Below, piece by piece: positions 1 through 7,725 of a DNA stretch of 64,000 bases. This stretch comes from Limosilactobacillus caccae. Lineage in GTDB: Bacteria; Bacillota; Bacilli; Lactobacillales; Lactobacillaceae. The position numbers and the translations under genes were made by a program. The stretch lies in contig NZ_FTOY01000011.1 of assembly GCF_900156885.1 (NCBI RefSeq), positions 734,501 to 798,500 of the forward strand, given 5' to 3'. Every line of letters starts with the position of its first letter. The stretch's first letter is position 1. Below the pieces are notes generated by a model that was not told where the DNA came from, ran no database searches, and saw nothing but the letters and a program-made list of their open reading frames with translations.

Positions 1-2046
1 ATGATCAGGGTTATAGGTCTGGATAATTACCTGTCCCTGCTTATTAGCCCGGCCAGCCCGGCCACTGACCTGGCTAAGGAGGTCAAAAGTACGTTCACTT
101 GACCGAAAGTCTGGCAATCCTAAACCAGTATCGGCGTTTAAGACACCCACGAGGGTAACGTTGGGAAAGTCAAGGCCCTTGGCGATCATCTGGGTGCCCA
201 GGAGAATATCCGCCTGGTGTTGACCAAACTGCCGGAGAAGTTTCTCGTGCATCCCCTTCCGCCTGGTCGTATCAACGTCCATCCGAATTATCCGCGCTTG
301 TGGCAACAGTTGTTGTAACTCCTGCTCAACCTTTTCTGTTCCTGTCCCATAGTACCTAATCTGGCGGCTATGGCAGTTCGGACAGACTTGCGGGATTGGT
401 TCCTCATGCCCGCAATAGTGGCATTTCATCGTCCGTGTATCCATGTGGAGGGTCAGTGAAATATCACAATTAGGACACTTTAAGACTGCCCCACAGTCCC
501 GACACATCATAAACGAAGAAAAGCCCCGTCGGTTAAGCATCAAGATACTCTGTTCCCGCCGTTGTAGTCGTTGGTCAACTGCTTGTAAAAGCTCACGCGA
601 GAAATTGCTCTCGCCGTATTTTTTGACTTGTTCACGCATATCAACGACTTGAATTGGCGGAAGCGGTTGCTCGTTTACCCGGTGTGGCAAACTCAACAAC
701 TGATACACCTTTTTCACCGCCCGTGCCCGACTCTCAAGGCTAGGTGTCGCAGAGCCAAGGATTACTGGGGCATGGTGGTACTTTCCCCGCCATTTGGCAA
801 CCTCGCGCGCATGGTAGCGGGGTGACTCATCCTGCTTATAGCTGGCTTCATGTTCTTCATCGAGGATGATGATCCCAATCTTTTTTAGGGGAGCAAAGAC
901 AGCCGAGCGGGCCCCAACAACTACCTGAGCCTCGCCACGTTCAATCCGCCGCCACTCATCAAATCGTTCCCCATTCGATAGACTACTGTGTAAGACCGCC
1001 ATTTTCGAGCCAAAGCGGCTGCGCACCCGGTTGACAATCTGGGGGGTTAAGGAGATTTCTGGTACTAGCATTAATGCGGTCCTGCCCTGCGCTAATGCCG
1101 CCGCAATCGCCTGCAGGTATACCTCGGTCTTACCACTACCGGTTACCCCCTGCAAGAGAAAGGTTGGCGACTCCTGCTGGTCAATTGCACGGTCAATCGC
1201 CTGAACAGCAGCTGCCTGGTCATCATTGAGCGTCAATGGCTTTGCTAAGTGCTGGTCGTCTGGGGAAGGCGTTTGTCCCAGTGGCGTTCGGTAAACTTCC
1301 ACTGGCACCTTTTCTAACCAGCCTTTCTTTTGCCCCTGGTTAAAGGTAGCGGCCTTTAAGCCGGTCAACCGTTCGGCCTCTTTAAGCTTGACAACCTTTT
1401 CCCCAATCGTTTGCAGGTAGGAAAGCAACTTATTCTGAGCATGGGCGTTCGAATGAAGACCCAGGCGCTCGTCTTCTAACTGCTCAAAGGTAAGCCGGGA
1501 GCGGATCCCCGTGACCGTCTTTGCCCGGGCGCGGTCTTCAATCCGGTAATCAATTGCTACTTTCCCGGCCCGTTTAAGCTTTAGTAGTTGGCTGATAATT
1601 GCCGGCTGGTCTTGGACTGTACTCAAATCCAGCTCGTCTTTACCGTGAAAAATATCAAAGAAAACGTCCTCACTGACCTCGTCAATAATTCGCACAATCC
1701 GACTAGTCTTGGCCTTTAAGAGGTTCGGCAGCATCGTGTACAGACAGGAAATCCAAAAGGAGTAAGTTGTGTCAGCGAGCCACTTGCTAAGGGTCAATAG
1801 TTCACGATTAATCACTGGCTGCAGATCCATGACCGCTTGGATTGGCTTTAATTTACCATCATAATCAGTGGCCTGGTCCAAACCGACGACAAATCCCTGG
1901 ACAGTGCGGGACCCTTTGCCAAAGGGGACGACCACCCGGACCCCTAGCTGGATCTGCTTTTCAAGGGTCGCGGGAATCTGGTATGTATACGGCTGGTTTG
2001 TCTGCATTGTTGGAACATCAACGACTACTTGTGCCAACTCGGGCAT
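1..2046 (-). CDS. priA: Primosomal protein N' (replication restart helicase PriA), 3' end outside window
   Basis: Superfamily 2 DNA helicase that reloads the replisome at stalled forks. The first 682 codons run without a stop to the window edge, so roughly the last 120 residues of a usual ~800-residue PriA are missing. Seen in order: the N-terminal 3'-DNA-binding domain starting MPELAQVVVDVPT, Walker A GVTGSGKTEVYLQ (near 1090-1150), the DEEH Walker B box (near 860), and CxxC zinc-binding pairs such as CRDCG, CPNC, CHYCG and CPNC (near 360-510). The start ATG (2044-2046) directly abuts the coaBC stop, so the two are probably co-transcribed from gmk-rpoZ. Identification is firm; only the C-terminus is unseen. 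Confidence 0.97.
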   Translation of the reverse strand, partial: MPELAQVVVDVPTMQTNQPYTYQIPATLEKQIQLGVRVVVPFGKGSRTVQGFVVGLDQATDYDGKLKPIQAVMDLQPVINRELLTLSKWLADTTYSFWISCLYTMLPNLLKAKTSRIVRIIDEVSEDVFFDIFHGKDELDLSTVQDQPAIISQLLKLKRAGKVAIDYRIEDRARAKTVTGIRSRLTFEQLEDERLGLHSNAHAQNKLLSYLQTIGEKVVKLKEAERLTGLKAATFNQGQKKGWLEKVPVEVYRTPLGQTPSPDDQHLAKPLTLNDDQAAAVQAIDRAIDQQESPTFLLQGVTGSGKTEVYLQAIAAALAQGRTALMLVPEISLTPQIVNRVRSRFGSKMAVLHSSLSNGERFDEWRRIERGEAQVVVGARSAVFAPLKKIGIIILDEEHEASYKQDESPRYHAREVAKWRGKYHHAPVILGSATPSLESRARAVKKVYQLLSLPHRVNEQPLPPIQVVDMREQVKKYGESNFSRELLQAVDQRLQRREQSILMLNRRGFSSFMMCRDCGAVLKCPNCDISLTLHMDTRTMKCHYCGHEEPIPQVCPNCHSRQIRYYGTGTEKVEQELQQLLPQARIIRMDVDTTRRKGMHEKLLRQFGQHQADILLGTQMIAKGLDFPNVTLVGVLNADTGLGLPDFRSSERTFDLLSQVSGRAGRANKQGQVIIQTYNPDH

Positions 2047-3252
2047 CTAATCACCTTGCTTTAGTTTTGTCCTAATCAATTCAATTAACTTGCTTGCAAC
2101 CCGGTCCTTGCTCATCCGCGCCCACTTCACCGGCAGATGGGCTTTTTCAAGGATCGTCACTTCGTTAGTGGTACTGCCAAAGGCGCCGTTTACCCCGGCA
2201 ACACTATTGGCGACGATCAAGTCCGCATTCTTTGTTGCCAGCTTGTGGTCGGCATTTTTAAGCAGGTCGTTGGTCTCTGCTGCAAAACCGACAACCAGCT
2301 GATCAGCCCTCTTATGCTGGGCAACCGTCTTTAAGACGTCAGGAGTCTCCGTCAAGTGAATCGTTAAGTGGGGGTCATCAGCTTGTTTTTTAATCTTCTT
2401 AGTGGCGGGACTGACGGGCCGGTAATCAGCAACAGCGGCGGCCATTACAAGTACGTCTGCCTGCGAAAATTCATCCGTCAAAGTAGCTAGTAAATCTTCC
2501 GTACTAGTCACTGACCGAATAGTGATCGCTGGACTAGACGGTAACGGAACACTAACTTGACCCACAACAAGGGTTACCGTTGCTCCTGCCTGGGCTGCAG
2601 CCTTAGCAATCGCAATCCCCATTTTGCCAGAAGAGCGGTTACCGATAAAACGGACGGGGTCAATATCTTCCCTTGTTCCGCCAGCTGTAACAACTACCCT
2701 TTTGCCCGCTAATTGCTGGTGCTTATTTAACTGAGCTGCGACGAACTGGCAAATATCATCAGGAGCAGGCAGGCGCCCCTTTCCATCATAACCTTCTGCC
2801 AGCCGACCAGTCGCTGGGGTCATTACCGTCACCCCATCTTCTTCCAATTGTTTAAGGTTGCGCTGGGTTGCCGGGGCCATCCACATATGGTTATTCATCG
2901 CGGGAACCACTATTTTCGGCGCCGCGGTAGCTAACAGGGTCGTCGATACTGCATCATCAGCTAGCCCAGTAGCCATTTTTGCAATAATATTAGCAGTCGC
3001 AGGAACAACCACTGCCAGGTCTGCCCAGTCAGCCAGTTCAATGTGGGGGATTGGCGTAGCGTGTTCATCCCACAAGTCCGTAAGCACTGGTTCTTTTGTT
3101 AAGGCAAAGAGTGTCGCAGGTGAAATCAACTGACAGGCCGCATCAGTCATTCCAACCCGCACCGTGTGACCCATCTTTTGTAAACCCCGTACAACTTCAA
3201 TTCCCTTATAGGCAGCAATGCTCCCTGTAAGGTATACCGCAATTTTTGTCAT
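2047..3252 (-). CDS. coaBC: Bifunctional phosphopantothenoylcysteine decarboxylase / phosphopantothenate-cysteine ligase
   Basis: Two steps of coenzyme A synthesis: ligation of cysteine to 4'-phosphopantothenate (CoaB, C-terminal half) and FMN-dependent decarboxylation (CoaC, N-terminal ~180 residues). Visible motifs are the active-site His in [10 protein letters not shown], the PAMNNHMW substrate motif, and the CoaB signature [20 protein letters not shown] followed by KKIKK and VGFAAET. The CoaC clamp motif, which is ACGD-G-GRM in the E. coli enzyme, reads [10 protein letters not shown] here, so the usual Cys is Glu. Length (401 residues) is normal for a fusion enzyme. It sits between rpoZ and priA, a common Firmicutes order. 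Confidence 0.95.
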   Translation of the reverse strand: MTKIAVYLTGSIAAYKGIEVVRGLQKMGHTVRVGMTDAACQLISPATLFALTKEPVLTDLWDEHATPIPHIELADWADLAVVVPATANIIAKMATGLADDAVSTTLLATAAPKIVVPAMNNHMWMAPATQRNLKQLEEDGVTVMTPATGRLAEGYDGKGRLPAPDDICQFVAAQLNKHQQLAGKRVVVTAGGTREDIDPVRFIGNRSSGKMGIAIAKAAAQAGATVTLVVGQVSVPLPSSPAITIRSVTSTEDLLATLTDEFSQADVLVMAAAVADYRPVSPATKKIKKQADDPHLTIHLTETPDVLKTVAQHKRADQLVVGFAAETNDLLKNADHKLATKNADLIVANSVAGVNGAFGSTTNEVTILEKAHLPVKWARMSKDRVASKLIELIRTKLKQGD

Positions 3253-3357
3253 CCTTTCACCCCAACGAATTTATTTATCCATTTGATTATAGCATTTAAT
3301 CCCCGCCAGCTGAATTTTTAAGCCAACTCCTGACCTGCGTATTAACTTTAAAATAAT

Positions 3358-3381
3358 AAAGAGGCCGGTCTCCCAGCCTCA
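3358..3381 (-). terminator. Rho-independent terminator after rpoZ
   Basis: On the minus strand a GAGGC...GCCTC hairpin (3361-3380) is followed by a T-rich run (TTTATTATTTT). It lies just beyond the rpoZ stop. Some read-through would be needed if coaBC-priA share the gmk promoter. Confidence 0.7.
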
Positions 3382-3394
3382 ATGGTCATTAAAA

Positions 3395-3613
3395 TTAGTC
3401 TTGCAGGTCTTCAGTGTGGTCTGGGTCAATCGTCACCTTACCGGCAAGGATTTCTTCAAGCGCCTTCCCAACCGACTTGCTTGATTCATAGTGTTCAAGC
3501 AGTGGTGCGGCACCACCGTCTAGTTCGTTTGCCCGCTTACTTGCTAGCATAACGAGGGAATAACGTGAATCAATATGCTTTAACAATTCATCAACTGATG
3601 GAAATAGAATCAT
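3395..3613 (-). CDS. rpoZ: RNA polymerase omega subunit
   Basis: Small subunit that helps assemble and stabilise RNA polymerase by chaperoning beta'. The 72-residue protein starts [20 protein letters not shown] and contains the typical helix [11 protein letters not shown] followed by a variable acidic tail. It overlaps the end of gmk by four bases (ATGA), the standard gmk-rpoZ coupled pair of Firmicutes. Confidence 0.95.
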   Translation of the reverse strand: MILFPSVDELLKHIDSRYSLVMLASKRANELDGGAAPLLEHYESSKSVGKALEEILAGKVTIDPDHTEDLQD

Positions 3614-4230
3614 TTCTCTGAATCTCCTAACATTTCAAGATAACGTGGCATAACACGGTGGACACGGAGACGCTCACAGCGAATAATATCCTTGATCTTA
3701 GCTACTGCCCGTGGCACCTCATCGTTAACAACCGCGTAATCATAATTTTGCATCATCTGGATCTCACCGAATGCCTTATGAATCCGCTTATTGATAACAT
3801 CCATACTATCTGTACCGCGGTGGATCAACCGTTGCTTTAACTCATCAAGGTCTGGCGGGGTCAAGAAGATAAAGACGCCGTCAGGACACTTTGAGCGAAC
3901 TTGCATCGCACCGTTTACCTCAATCTCAAGGAAAACGTCTTTCCCGGAGTCCAATGTATCATTTACATATTTTAAAGGGGTACCGTAATAGTTGTCAACA
4001 TACTTTGCGTATTCCAACATTCCCCCAGTTTGAATGTGATGTTCAAATTCTTCTTTGCTGACGAAGAAGTAATCAACCCCATTTACCTCACCCGGGCGAG
4101 GCTTCCGGGTAGTCATTGAAATTGAGTACTGAAAGTCATTATCATTTGAATCAAAAATTGCCTTCCGTACGGTCCCTTTTCCTACACCTGATGGGCCAGA
4201 AAGAACAATTAGCATTCCACGATTTGCCAT
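3610..4230 (-). CDS. gmk: Guanylate kinase
   Basis: ATP-dependent phosphorylation of GMP to GDP, in nucleotide salvage and control of (p)ppGpp precursors. Walker A is GPSGVGKGT near residue 11; the GMP-binding region includes [19 protein letters not shown]; the lid carries RLIHRGTDS. At 206 residues it has the family's normal length. The gene opens the minus-strand gmk-rpoZ-coaBC-priA group; an upstream promoter must lie in 4231-4330, which it shares divergently with the small plus-strand gene. Confidence 0.96.
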   Translation of the reverse strand: MANRGMLIVLSGPSGVGKGTVRKAIFDSNDNDFQYSISMTTRKPRPGEVNGVDYFFVSKEEFEHHIQTGGMLEYAKYVDNYYGTPLKYVNDTLDSGKDVFLEIEVNGAMQVRSKCPDGVFIFLTPPDLDELKQRLIHRGTDSMDVINKRIHKAFGEIQMMQNYDYAVVNDEVPRAVAKIKDIIRCERLRVHRVMPRYLEMLGDSEK

Positions 4231-4329
4231 TATAACGCTCCTATTTATTTTGTCGTATTACTACTATAATGCACTAGATTATTACTGAAATCAAGCAATG
4301 TAATCAAGAAATTAATTTTATATTTTCTC

Positions 4330-4358
4330 TTGCAATTCTGAACACCCGTTTGTATACT
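4330..4358 (+). promoter_or_regulatory. Sigma-A promoter for the 109-residue gene
   Basis: TTGCAA (4330-4335), a 17-bp spacer and TATACT (4353-4358) form a good vegetative promoter about 30 bp before the GGAGG of the next gene. Confidence 0.7.
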
Positions 4359-4390
4359 ATAATCACAAACAAACGTTCGGAGGCGCAATC

Positions 4391-4720
4391 ATGCAAATTG
4401 AACAAAAACCATTTTTTAAATTAACGCCACAAATTATCAGCAATAAGTTCCACCACTTATTCGATACCCCTACGACTAAGCACTACCCGGAGCTAATGCA
4501 AGCCCAGCCACTTTGCCAGCGACGCTTATTTTTAAAGCGAGCAATTACTGACAAGCTCAACGCAACCTTTCAGCTGACCCCCGTCACTGCTGAAGGCCAC
4601 CCGGTTAATGTTACTGGCAAGGTCTCCCAACTGGCGGACAGCAACCGTTACCTAATCGTCAATAAAAATGTTAATTATGTTGTGCGCTTTGACCAGATTA
4701 GGTACATCGCTAACCTCTAG
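4391..4720 (+). CDS. Conserved-looking hypothetical protein, 109 residues
   Basis: Not firmly recognised. It starts ATG after CGGAGG (spacing 7). The protein is basic and cytosolic with no membrane segment or signal. The C-terminal third (GKVSQLADSNRYLIV then NYVVRFDQIRYIANL) has a beta-strand pattern that distantly resembles the end of YolD-like proteins, but this is only a resemblance. It lies divergent from gmk on the host side of the older prophage scar, so it is probably a chromosomal gene. GC content matches host genes rather than the phage region that follows. Confidence 0.75.
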   Translation: MQIEQKPFFKLTPQIISNKFHHLFDTPTTKHYPELMQAQPLCQRRLFLKRAITDKLNATFQLTPVTAEGHPVNVTGKVSQLADSNRYLIVNKNVNYVVRFDQIRYIANL

Positions 4721-4774
4721 TAAAGGTGTAACAGATTAACAAGGTTTGATTGTCTATCAATATTTTCACCTCTT

Positions 4775-5700
4775 TCATAGATAATTGAATGGCGGATGAC
4801 AAGTAATTGTACAGTTTCCCTTTTTAGCTAGCTCACGATAGTCAATACCGCCCTGCTTTTCCTTCGCCTGAATTAAACCAGCTTTTTCCCAAGGGATAAA
4901 GCTGTGTTGTTCAATGTGCCATTCCTGCTTACCATCCCTGTCTTGATAGGGATACACGAAAGAAAGTGCAGTATTATCTGAGAACATTGAATAGTCAAAT
5001 CCGATATAAACGTCACGACCTCGAATGTCAAAGCTTGGAATAACGGCTCGCTCAATATCAGATAGCTTTAGATAGCTATTAGTAGCTTCTTGTAACCACA
5101 GATTAAGGTTCTTATTTTAGAAGTCATCGACCGTTCCGGTGAGCATATCAGCGTCATGTTTATCACGTAAACCATCCAAGAAAATATCATGCTGACTAGG
5201 TAATCCGAGCAGCGGGTTCGACTTAATCCACGTATCTTCCTTAAAAGTTTCGTCCAGGCTATCCTGATCCCAAATTAAACCTAACGTCCGGTCAGCTACT
5301 CGACTGAAATCTTGTTCCATGACTTGTTGAACCATTTTCTGCTCTTCATGAAACGGTACAGAAGGATCGGGATAAGAAGTCGAAATCTCAATGTATTGAT
5401 AATTAGGCACGTTAACTTGCCCGGAAACAATTTTCTTAGTTCCTTCACGTGACTTAATATTACCAACCTCATCAAAACCGCTGTCGTAAAGTGGCAAGAG
5501 TCATACTTACCAGCATTAAACGATAGCGGCCTAAGATTGTTATTAAATTTCCGCATTGAAATCCCGGTATGTTCATGAATTACCAGGTCATCTTCTTCAG
5601 CCAGTTTCTTAAAAGCTGGTTGCTGGTCAATAATACTCTTAATCATATTCGCAATATATCCGTATAGCTTCCCTGTTTGGTTGTCCGCAATACTGACAGA
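4775..5700 (-). pseudogene. Broken phage terminase large subunit (older prophage)
   Basis: Fragments in two frames form one decayed TerL. The upstream part (reading down from about 5680) contains ADNQTGKLYGYIANMIKSI and ends at FNAGKYDS; a frameshift near 5500 leads into the frame holding GFDEVGNIKSREGTKKIV and the typical ATPase/nuclease hinge WDQDSLDETF. An in-frame TAA at 5117-5119 then interrupts it (one base from AAA), and the same frame continues through RGRDVYIGFDYSMFSDN to 4775. The N-terminal ATPase part is missing by deletion. This terminase differs from the TerL at 30-33 kb, so it belonged to another phage. Confidence 0.85.
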
Positions 5701-5953
5701 TGTAATACGTTACCTTAGCTCTTGCCATTGCTTAGTTCGATAGAAGTTGTACTGGTCTGACTTAGTATTATTCCGATACCGTATTACTGTATTGTATTTG
5801 CGTTGATACTGTTTGCCACATTCTCTTGCCCATCGCTGTCTGTTTTGCTATGTATTCCGCTTCATTTTTAAAGTGCTTACTGCAATAGTGGTTAGGTAGC
5901 TGCACCATTGCATGGCACCCTGGTTGTCTGCAGTGTCTAAACCTTGGCATCAT
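5700..5953 (-). pseudogene. Broken HNH endonuclease (older prophage)
   Basis: The N-terminus MPRFRHCRQPGCHAMV followed by HYCSKHFKNEAEYIA is typical of the small phage HNH nuclease encoded beside terS. A one-base frameshift near 5835 moves the reading into QRWARECGKQYQRKYN and FYRTKQWQEL, after which a short ICQYCG can be read. The HNH core is then lost where the sequence runs straight into terminase remnants (about 5650-5710), so a deletion joined the two genes. Confidence 0.8.
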
Positions 5954-6002
5954 TACTCATCCCCTTTCATAACAAAGTACGTGTTAAATATGTATTTTTC
6001 TC

Positions 6003-6034
6003 TTAATACACGTATTAAACACGTGTATTATAAT
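6003..6034 (+). promoter_or_regulatory. hicAB promoter with inverted-repeat operator
   Basis: TATAAT at 6029-6034 is overlapped by the inverted repeat AATACACG (6005-6012) / CGTGTATT (6022-6029), with further ACGTGT half-sites upstream (near 5978). This is where a HicB repressor-antitoxin would be expected to bind. The -35 is poor, as is common when a repressor site overlaps it. Confidence 0.65.
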
Positions 6035-6058
6035 AAGTGTTGAAGGGAATTGAATCAT

Positions 6059-6229
6059 TTGGTACAACGTCGTAAGGTTGAAAAGAAATTCAAAGATAGC
6101 GGGTGGTACTTCGTTAGGCATGGTGGCAATCATGACATCTGGTCAAATGGTAAGATTAAAACTCAACGGCACCCAAAGTTCAATGACAAACTCTACAACG
6201 CTTTGATTAAAAAATTCAACCTAAAGTAA
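6059..6229 (+). CDS. hicA: HicA-type mRNA interferase toxin
   Basis: A 56-residue protein with the compact HicA fold signature: KKFKDSGWYFVRHGGNHDIW places the catalytic His in the RHGGNHD loop, followed by HPKFNDKLYNALIKKF. The family cleaves mRNA independently of ribosomes and is neutralised by HicB. The start is TTG at 6059, chosen because AAGGGA (6043-6048) lies about 10 bases upstream and no ATG is available. The gene precedes hicB with a 61-bp gap, the usual toxin-first order. Confidence 0.85.
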   Translation: MVQRRKVEKKFKDSGWYFVRHGGNHDIWSNGKIKTQRHPKFNDKLYNALIKKFNLK

Positions 6230-6290
6230 CAAAGGTAAGGCTCCTAGCCGAGTCTAGCTTTTGTGTGCCAAATTTGAAGGAGGAACACTT

Positions 6291-6677
6291 ATGGACGAAA
6301 TCAAAGTATTCCCAATCATCATTACTAAAAGCGAAGATAATACTGATCATCCTTATTTTGTTAAGATTCCTGATATTGATGGAATGACAGAAGGTAAATC
6401 AATTGCTGACGCGATGGAAATGGCAAAAGATTATATTGGTACTTACTCACTTGAAGATAAATTACCTGAATCTAATACTGACTTGCCAAAAGCTGAAGAT
6501 GGAGCAACTGTTACTCTGGTTACTGTTAATGTTTCTGAATATAAGCGCAAACATGATAACAAAGTAATCAAGAAAACTATTACCATTCCTAACTACTTAA
6601 ATGAATTAGGAAAAGAAAATGGTGTTAACTTTAGTGAAGTAATGACCACTGCACTAAAAGAAAAACTTAGTGTTTAA
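6291..6677 (+). CDS. hicB: HicB-type antitoxin
   Basis: 128 residues. The N-terminal partially degraded RNase H-like HicB domain reads FPIIITKSEDNTDHPYFVKI then DIDGMTEGKSIADAMEMAKD; the C-terminal part (TITIPNYLNELGKENGVNFS) looks like a ribbon-helix-helix DNA-binding domain that would repress the operon. ATG at 6291 is preferred over an upstream in-frame start because GAAGGAGGA lies six bases before it. Together with hicA this is a complete type II toxin-antitoxin pair, which may have kept this prophage scar from being lost. Confidence 0.85.
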   Translation: MDEIKVFPIIITKSEDNTDHPYFVKIPDIDGMTEGKSIADAMEMAKDYIGTYSLEDKLPESNTDLPKAEDGATVTLVTVNVSEYKRKHDNKVIKKTITIPNYLNELGKENGVNFSEVMTTALKEKLSV

Positions 6678-6736
6678 CTTTGTTGCTAGCCGACTCCAAA
6701 TAGTTTTATGGGGATGTTATAAATTTATGTACTAAA

Positions 6737-6764
6737 AAAGCGCCAACCGAAGTCAGCGCTAAGG
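6737..6764 (-). terminator. Terminator ending the 25-residue peptide transcript
   Basis: On the minus strand AGCGC-TGAC-TTCG-GTTG-GCGCT followed by six T. It lies four bases beyond the stop of the small minus-strand peptide gene. Confidence 0.8.
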
Positions 6765-6767
6765 TCA

Positions 6768-6845
6768 CTACTTGAGCAACCATTTAATTAGATGTTTAAT
6801 GTGCTTACTAGGCACAAACAATATGATAAGCCAAAAATGGCTCAT
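6768..6845 (-). CDS. Candidate type I toxin peptide, 25 residues (weakly Fst-like)
   Basis: The peptide reads MSHFWLIILFVPSKHI then KHLIKWLLK: a hydrophobic segment with a Pro and a C-terminal WL motif, loosely like the Fst/Ldr membrane toxins. Its Shine-Dalgarno GGGGG is folded into GGGG-TGAA-CCCC immediately before the ATG, as in Fst messages where translation is blocked by a 5' stem. The message would start near 6897, carries a repeat shared with the divergent RNA, and ends at a strong terminator. Function is inferred from architecture only. Confidence 0.5.
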   Translation of the reverse strand: MSHFWLIILFVPSKHIKHLIKWLLK

Positions 6846-6961
6846 GGGGTTCACCCCCAGTTGCACTTACAATTTGAGATTGGTGGTCTCGGAGTGCTTT
6901 CTTATTGTACCATAGAACTTTTATGTTATAATGTGAGTATCAATATGATAAGCCGGAGTGC
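6819..6961. repeat. Direct repeats shared by the divergent transcripts
   Basis: The 14-mer CAATATGATAAGCC occurs at 6819-6832 and 6941-6954, and GGAGTGC at 6891-6897 and 6955-6961. One copy of each lies in the minus-strand message and one at the 5' end of the plus-strand RNA, so the two RNAs can pair in trans although their genes do not overlap. Confidence 0.75.
6904..6932. promoter_or_regulatory. Fully overlapping divergent promoters
   Basis: Plus strand: TTGTAC (6905-6910), 16 bp, extended -10 TGT-TATAAT (TATAAT 6927-6932). Minus strand: TTATAA (6931-6926), 16 bp, extended -10 TGG-TACAAT (6909-6904). The -10 of each promoter is the -35 of the other, so polymerase can occupy only one direction at a time. 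Confidence 0.65.
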
Positions 6962-6964
6962 AAA

Positions 6965-7057
6965 ATGGAACCAGCTGGTTACTTGTTCCGTACCGGTAAA
7001 CTGGGTGCCTTAATCGGCATCCTTTTTAGTTTTAAATTCAATAATAAAAGACGGTAG
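6965..7057 (+). CDS. Small cationic peptide or antisense RNA of the divergent module, 30 residues
   Basis: ATG at 6965 follows GGAG with 7-base spacing and encodes MEPAGYLFRTGKLGALIGIL plus FSFKFNNKRR. The transcript would start near 6940 and has a GGTGCC...GGCATCC-TTTTT terminator inside the frame (about 7008-7027) and a second hairpin at about 7050-7075. It carries CAATATGATAAGCC and GGAGTGC, both also present in the toxin-like message region. Either this is the regulatory RNA of the opposite peptide, or it is itself the coding partner; the early terminator favours an RNA role. Confidence 0.4.
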   Translation: MEPAGYLFRTGKLGALIGILFSFKFNNKRR

Positions 7058-7090
7058 CGAATGCTATCGCCTTTTTTAATTATTTAATCT

Positions 7091-7381
7091 TTTGTATGTA
7101 CAAAAGAAAATGGGAAACCTGTAACTCCCAATTCGATTAAGTACTATGCAAGTAAAGTAACCGAGGAATTAGGTTTCCCATTTAATTTCCATAGTTTACG
7201 TCATACCCACGCAACTATGCTGCTAGAGGCAGGTGCATCACCTAAGGAAGTACAAGTTAGGCTAGGTCATACAAAGATTGAAACTACCCTTGATACTTAT
7301 GTCCATTTAACGAATCATAAGAAGCGAGAAACTGCCAATCTCTTTGACAACTTAACAAAGTTTAATATAAAAGAAAAGTAG
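7091..7381 (+). pseudogene. C-terminal fragment of a tyrosine integrase (older prophage)
   Basis: 97 codons read FVCTKENGKPVTPNSIKYYA onward with the catalytic HSLRHTHATMLLEAGA box, LGHTKIETTLDTY (nucleophilic Tyr) and a stop at 7379-7381. The first ~65 bases are identical to the same part of the intact integrase at 50-51 kb, then similarity becomes partial. The N-terminal two thirds are absent. The neighbouring sequence also contains a copy of the lepA attachment site, so the earlier prophage used the same site. Confidence 0.9.
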
Positions 7382-7511
7382 ACTAATATTCTACCTTTCC
7401 CTTAAAATCCCGCATAAGGGAAAATTAAGGGGAAACTAGTAAAATATTGGTCTACTTTGTGATTTTTAAAGATGTCAATTCCTATTACACCAACGTTTAC
7501 TTATCATCAAC

Positions 7512-7548
7512 TTGCTCATCGGTCTGCAAAACGGCCATAAAGGCAGCT
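7512..7548. other. Left attachment site (attL) with a duplicated lepA 3' end
   Basis: The 37 bp match 51494-51530 with one mismatch; the last 22 (7527-7548) are identical. On the minus strand it encodes a second lepA C-terminus (AAFMAVLQTDEQVDDK and stop at 7497-7499), with three substitutions relative to the intact lepA end. An upstream block (about 7447-7461, TGGTCTACTTTGTGA) is also repeated next to attR (from about 51430). Confidence 0.9.
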
Positions 7549-7586
7549 AATTGAATGGGTTATATTTAACGATTCCTAAAATACTT

Positions 7587-7638
7587 AATAAGAGCTTATA
7601 AGCCTTGGTAAATATGGACTTATAAGCTCTTATTTTTT
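7587..7638. terminator. Bidirectional terminator inside the left prophage end
   Basis: An 18-bp stem AATAAGAGCTTATAAGCC / GGACTTATAAGCTCTTATT with one mismatch, followed by TTTTTT on the plus strand and TATT on the minus. It insulates the prophage from the older scar. Confidence 0.8.
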
Positions 7639-7686
7639 ATATAGATTTCTATAATATTTTATGAATTTTCAGCAACATTTTGTTTA

Positions 7687-7706
7687 TGTGGGCATTTCGT
7701 GGGCAA
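7687..7706. repeat. Integrase arm-type repeats, left end
   Basis: Two direct copies of (T/C)GTGGGCA (7687-7694 and 7698-7706). The same octamer GTGGGCAA recurs five times beside attR, so these are likely arm sites for the integrase. Confidence 0.55.
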
Positions 7707-7725
7707 CTCTTAAAATAGTATTTCT

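Larger units (their letters stand above)
7382..7725. other. Prophage junction region without genes
   Basis: This 344-bp stretch holds the attachment site, a large terminator and integrase arm-site repeats, each listed separately. No reading frame with a credible start and ribosome site is visible. Confidence 0.7.

Noticed and set aside
4720-4775. Outer attachment site of the older prophage
   Set aside because: No copy of the 22-bp core or the lepA end is visible; the junction appears deleted.
7050-7080. GACGGTAGC hairpin family as insertion-element ends
   Set aside because: Copies at about 7050, 35080 and 35700 act as terminators next to small genes; no transposase or target duplications.
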